64,000 nucleotides of DNA from Quillaja saponaria. Taxonomy: Eukaryota; Streptophyta; Magnoliopsida; Fabales; Quillajaceae. A model generated the notes under the pieces. That model worked only from the letters and a program-made list of their open reading frames with translations. It made no database searches and was not told the origin of the DNA. Positions 60,125 through 64,000 of the stretch are shown here, one piece after another. Within the stretch, counting starts at the first letter, position 1, and every line of letters starts with the position of its first letter. Where the stretch lies: contig CM055607.1 in the NCBI GenBank assembly GCA_029379385.1, forward strand, positions 29,199,235-29,263,234, in the 5' to 3' direction. Made by a program: the position numbers and the translations under genes.

Positions 60125-62726
60125 ATGGAAAAGAGCGAGGCCTCAGACTCAGATACCAGAAACCAAGCAAGGCTAGCCATCATTGAACTAGCCAACATGA
60201 TCAGCGTCCCTATGTCCCTAAACGCTGTCGTCCGCCTCAATGTCCCCGACGCTATATGGCAAGGTGGTTCCAACACTCCTCTCTCCGCCTCTCAGATCCT
60301 TACACGTGTCCTCCCTAACGGTGCCGTTGGTGATGCGGAGAATCTCCAACGCATCCTCCGTATGCTCACCAGTTACAGTGTGTTCACAGAGCACCTGATA
60401 GAAAATCCCGAGTCTCGATCTGCAGCTAACGAAGTCGTTTCTCCAGAAAGGAAATATTCCCTCACCGAGATCGGTAAAACTCTCGTCACCGACTCCCAAG
60501 GCCTCTCCTACGCTCCTTACGTTCTCCAGCACCACCAGGTTCATTTTTATTTTTTTTCCTTCTTATTCTTTAATTTATGAATTTCTATATTTAAAATTAA
60601 TTAATTTTTTTGGTAAATTGGAAATGTTAGGATGCACTTACTGAGAGCTTGGCCATTGGTACACGAGGCGGTGGTGGACCCCACGACGGAGCCGTTCGTG
60701 AAGGCCAATGGAGAGGCGGCATACGGTTACTATTTGAAGCAGCCGGAGATGAACGGTTTGATGTTAAAGGCGATGTCGGGAGTGTCTGTACCGTTCATGA
60801 AGGCGATTTTGGACGGCTACGATGGATTTGAAGGAGTGAAAAAATTGGTTGATGTGGGTGGGAGTGCAGGTGATTGCCTGAGGATGATCTTAGAGAAACA
60901 TCCAAGTGTCCGAGAAGGGATTAATTTTGATCTACCTTATGTAGTAGCCAAAGCACCCAATATTCCAGGTCTACTAATAATTTATATGTACATATATATA
61001 TTTTCTTAACGATTATATTTATTATATTATAATAAGTGATTTTACAGGCGTGACTCATGTTGGGGGTGATATGTTCAAGTCTATTCCTCAAGGAGATGCC
61101 ATCTTCATGAAAGTGAGTTTTATTAAGGACACCCTCTCAAATTAATTATTGATTGGGCTGTAACAATCTAATGCATAGTAATTCTCTTATTTCTTTCTCT
61201 TTTTTTTCCTTTATTTCTAGCTCCTATACACTATCAACTGCATGAAATTGATTTTTTTATAAATATTTTATTTTAATAATTGTCCTAGTGGTTAGAAAAA
61301 TTTATACTTTTATTTTCAGCTAGTACAAAAATTGATTTATCGTTTGCTTTTGAATGTGTACTATGGTAGTAGAATGTTAGTGTGTGATCGGATATGACCC
61401 ACGTGTCTGACAGTGGAGCTTGATTATGATATTTAAGCTTACAAAGGAAAAGAAAAGCCTATTGGGTTTGAGTTGAATATTAAAGATTGAAGGTTTACTA
61501 GTGACAACGAATGTTTCTTCGTTTAATACCCAAAAAAAAAAAAAAACAACGAAAAACCATAAATGTCTCTAATATCTTCATTGATGACAATTATTTTTAA
61601 AAAATAAATTCTTAATTTAATTCTTCAGTTTGCTGATTTGCTCATCCGAAATTACCGTTTAGCACACACCAAAAGTGGGTGCATATATATATATATATAT
61701 ATATATCATATGTTCATATTTTATTCATCAATAATTGTTTAACTATTAATTTATTCACACGAAGTTTATACTCGTTACCTGCATCATGGGCTTTTGCTTG
61801 GGGCTAATAGTGGATTACATGAAATATATTAGTTAGTTAGGAATATTTGACAGAGATAAAATATTGAGCAAACACGTGCATGAGCTTGGGTTTCATACTA
61901 TATATGGCATATCTTATTTGCTTGGTTCTTGCCCTCATTTGAAGTTACAGTGTTACACTTACAATTTTTTGGTATGCTTGAGAGGCCAGCTTGGAACTTG
62001 TTTATTCTTGTTAATTAATCTAGTTTGGCCATTAAAAAAGGCAAGTGAAAGGGACAAGTTCCAAGGTACAGAATCCTTACAAAGTGCCAAGCATTATAAT
62101 ATTGACTTTTAGGCAGTTTTTCTCTTTTTCTCGGAATGAGTTTTTACCTGTTACATTACTCAATTATATTATTAGAATTTATTTTTATAGAATGTCCTTA
62201 CACATTTATTAAATTATAATAAATATAATTTTAAAAATTAAAATATATTAAAATAATAATTTATATGTTAAATAACAATAAAATTATGATCAATTATCAT
62301 AATAAATTATATAATTTTTTTATTTATAGAATATTGACTAATATTTGTAAGGCACCCGTAATAAATCTATATTATATATATATAATTTTATTTATTTTTT
62401 TTTTTTTTGTGAAATTGAATTTGCAGTGGATTCTAACAACATGGACAGACGAAGAATGCAAGTTGATAATGGAGAATTGTTATAAGGCACTCCCTGTAGG
62501 AGGAAAATTGATTGCTTGCGAGCCAGTGCTTCCAAATGAGTCAGACGACAGCCACAGGACTCGAGCTCTACTAGAAGGTGACATATTTGTGATGACAATT
62601 TACAGGGCCAAGGGTAAGCATAGAACCGAACAACAATTTAGACAGCTCGGTCTTTTCGCCGGATTTCCTGGTTTCCGTTCACTCTACATTGATCATTTCT
62701 ATACTGTCCTTGAATTCCAGAAATGA
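60125..62726 (+). CDS. NANMT: Nicotinate N-methyltransferase-like SAM enzyme, one frameshift
   Basis: Type-I plant methyltransferase of the COMT fold, closest by memory to Arabidopsis nicotinate N-methyltransferase (AT3G53140), which makes trigonelline. Exons are 60125-60538, 60631-60968, 61048-61112 and 62427-62726. An N-terminal dimerisation domain (ARLAIIELANMISVPMSLNA, EKYSL-like RKYSLTEIG) precedes the SAM site LVDVGGSAGDC and a GDMFKSIP segment. The COMT catalytic histidine position (WxxHDW) reads WILTTWTDEEC, so the O-methylation base is missing; this is expected for the N-methylating branch. Exon 2 reads DAL then loses frame; LRAWPLVHEAVVDP follows one base later. Exon 2 is 338 nt, while 337 is required for the CCA G/GC junction. 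One extra base near 60637-60642 therefore disrupts the gene or the assembly. Corrected length is about 371 residues. Confidence 0.85.
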
Positions 62727-63902
62727 AGCAAGTTTTAATTATTAGTAAACTCATTTTAATTTCCCAGCTGCTTCTCACCTTATGGATGGGAGTTTTAAAC
62801 TTTTATCATTAGGTCTCTAGTTTGAACGTTACAGAGGTGGAATTATTGAAAAATATAGTTAAACTTTTGTGTAACTCCAGACTCATTCCACTTCTTGATG
62901 AATAAAAAATTTATTAAATTTTTTTTTAGATATGTGATAGAATATATTATTTTCTCACACCATTTTAAATTTGAGTTTTTAGGTTGTTATATCAAAATAA
63001 GAGATCTTCAATTCAAGCACAACACGATCAATAATAGGATAATAAGAGATCTTCAATTCAATCACAACACGATCAATAATAGGATAAGTATATTCAAAAT
63101 TATTATTGTTCTTAGACTTATAACTAATTTGAAATTTAAGACTTAATTGAGTTAGATTCTTATAGTTTCGTGTCTTAATTTTTCATCTTTATACAATACA
63201 CGTATTTCTTAGAAATTTGATAAAAAGTAAAAATAAAACAAAACTCTAGTTTGTCTGAGACTCACGACATAGTTGATGTTGGAACTAGCTGGATTAAGGC
63301 AAATGTAGAACAATAGAGTATAATACATTTTGTTGGGAAATATATGATATTCTCTTTCAATTTTCAATGAGATGTTGCAAAAATAACAAAGGGCACCCTT
63401 AAATAATTAATATAGGTAAAATAAAGAGAAAGAAACATCAATACAATAATATAACATGGTCGGCCCCATTACCTATTTTTACTAATATTTCAATAAAGTT
63501 TACATAAAAAGAGTAACACCAAAAACATTGTGTTCATACCACTCTTTCTATATCTCTAACAATATCTTTTGCACTCCTACTAACTCAAAGGATGTCTTAT
63601 AAATATTAAATATCTCTATTTCTAATACTTACAAACCTAAATGTACATAGGATTTGCCTAACAAGTGAACTTTTTATCTAATTTATGAATACTTTACAAT
63701 CATCTAATCATATTTATTTTACCTACCAAGATACATCCAGTTGGAAAATCTCAATCATTATGTAATTAATTTTTTTTACTCACTAAAATAAACTTATTAG
63801 AAAACTATCAAATAAAAATTTAAGTCAAAATACTGACACATTAATGTCTTATTAGTTTGTTTTTTAGTATAAAAATAGTATTCTTTAGAGCTTCATGTAT
63901 AT
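62727..63902. other. 3' spacer of NANMT
   Basis: AT-rich sequence with a 45-bp tandem duplication (63001-63090). No gene is supported before the CACTA end at 63903. Confidence 0.5.
63001..63090. repeat. 45-bp tandem duplication
   Basis: Two copies start GAGATCTTCAATTCAA (63001 and 63046) and run through CACAACACGATCAATAATAG. They differ at one or two bases, so the duplication is young. Confidence 0.85.
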
Positions 63903-64000
63903 CACTACAAGAAAATTGACATTTTTCCACAACTCCATTTCCCACAAAAAAAAGTTTGTGGGTATTAACTATATTACCCACAAACCTAGCCACAAACCCA
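63903..64000 (+). mobile_element. Left end of a CACTA (En/Spm) transposon, runs off the window
   Basis: CACTACAAGAAAATTGAC begins at 63903, the standard terminus of many eudicot CACTA elements. CCCACAAA-type words follow at short spacing on both strands (63951-64000), as expected for subterminal repeats. TAT directly before it is the likely 3-bp target site. The rest of the element lies outside the window. Confidence 0.8.

Overview
This is nuclear DNA of a flowering plant, most likely a eudicot. The genes carry many spliceosomal introns, the spacers are very AT-rich, and the identifiable proteins (LUT1/CYP97C1, VPS37, LOS4, PLATZ, ATL, an NCS1 plastid nucleobase permease) are plant families. 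Species cannot be told from the sequence. There are no bacterial operons, CRISPR arrays or rRNA genes, and I recognised no tRNA.

Nine genes are supported. In order they are: a LOS4-like DEAD-box RNA helicase (7453-11736, +); an Ole e 1-like secreted protein (12899-13713, +); the ESCRT-I subunit VPS37 (14306-18020, -); a PLATZ zinc-binding protein (22768-23921, +); an ATL-type RING-H2 E3 ligase (27792-28655, -); an intronless PLUTO/NCS1 permease (33957-35682, +); an SLC1-like 2-oxoglutarate dioxygenase (43575-45640, +); the carotenoid epsilon-hydroxylase LUT1/CYP97C1 (47961-54206, +); and a nicotinate N-methyltransferase-like SAM enzyme (60125-62726, +). From memory, LOS4, VPS37-1, LUT1 and NANMT are consecutive loci in Arabidopsis (AT3G53110 to AT3G53140). 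The window therefore looks like an expanded collinear block with other genes and transposons inserted. The genes are not a pathway; they share only conserved neighbourhood.

The first 7.35 kb is dominated by a complete 6,669-bp Mutator-like element (681-7349). It has matching terminal inverted repeats and an exact 10-bp target duplication (671-680 and 7350-7359). It carries a decayed plant mobile domain (PMD/MAIL) gene, AT-rich tandem repeats, and repeated near-perfect 33-bp palindromes near both ends. Its right end lies about 100 bp upstream of the LOS4 start codon. Other mobile DNA includes three hAT-like elements with 8-bp or 7-of-8 target duplications, a 139-bp MITE with an exact duplication, an old 1.8-kb LTR retroelement, a foldback sequence containing telomere-like repeats, and a CACTA end running off the right edge.

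The LOS4 gene carries four separate single-base insertions although every splice site and exon phase is otherwise intact. PLUTO and NANMT each appear to carry one more. All are +1, and most fall in a doubled G or C. Base-calling error and recent decay both fit; raw reads would decide.
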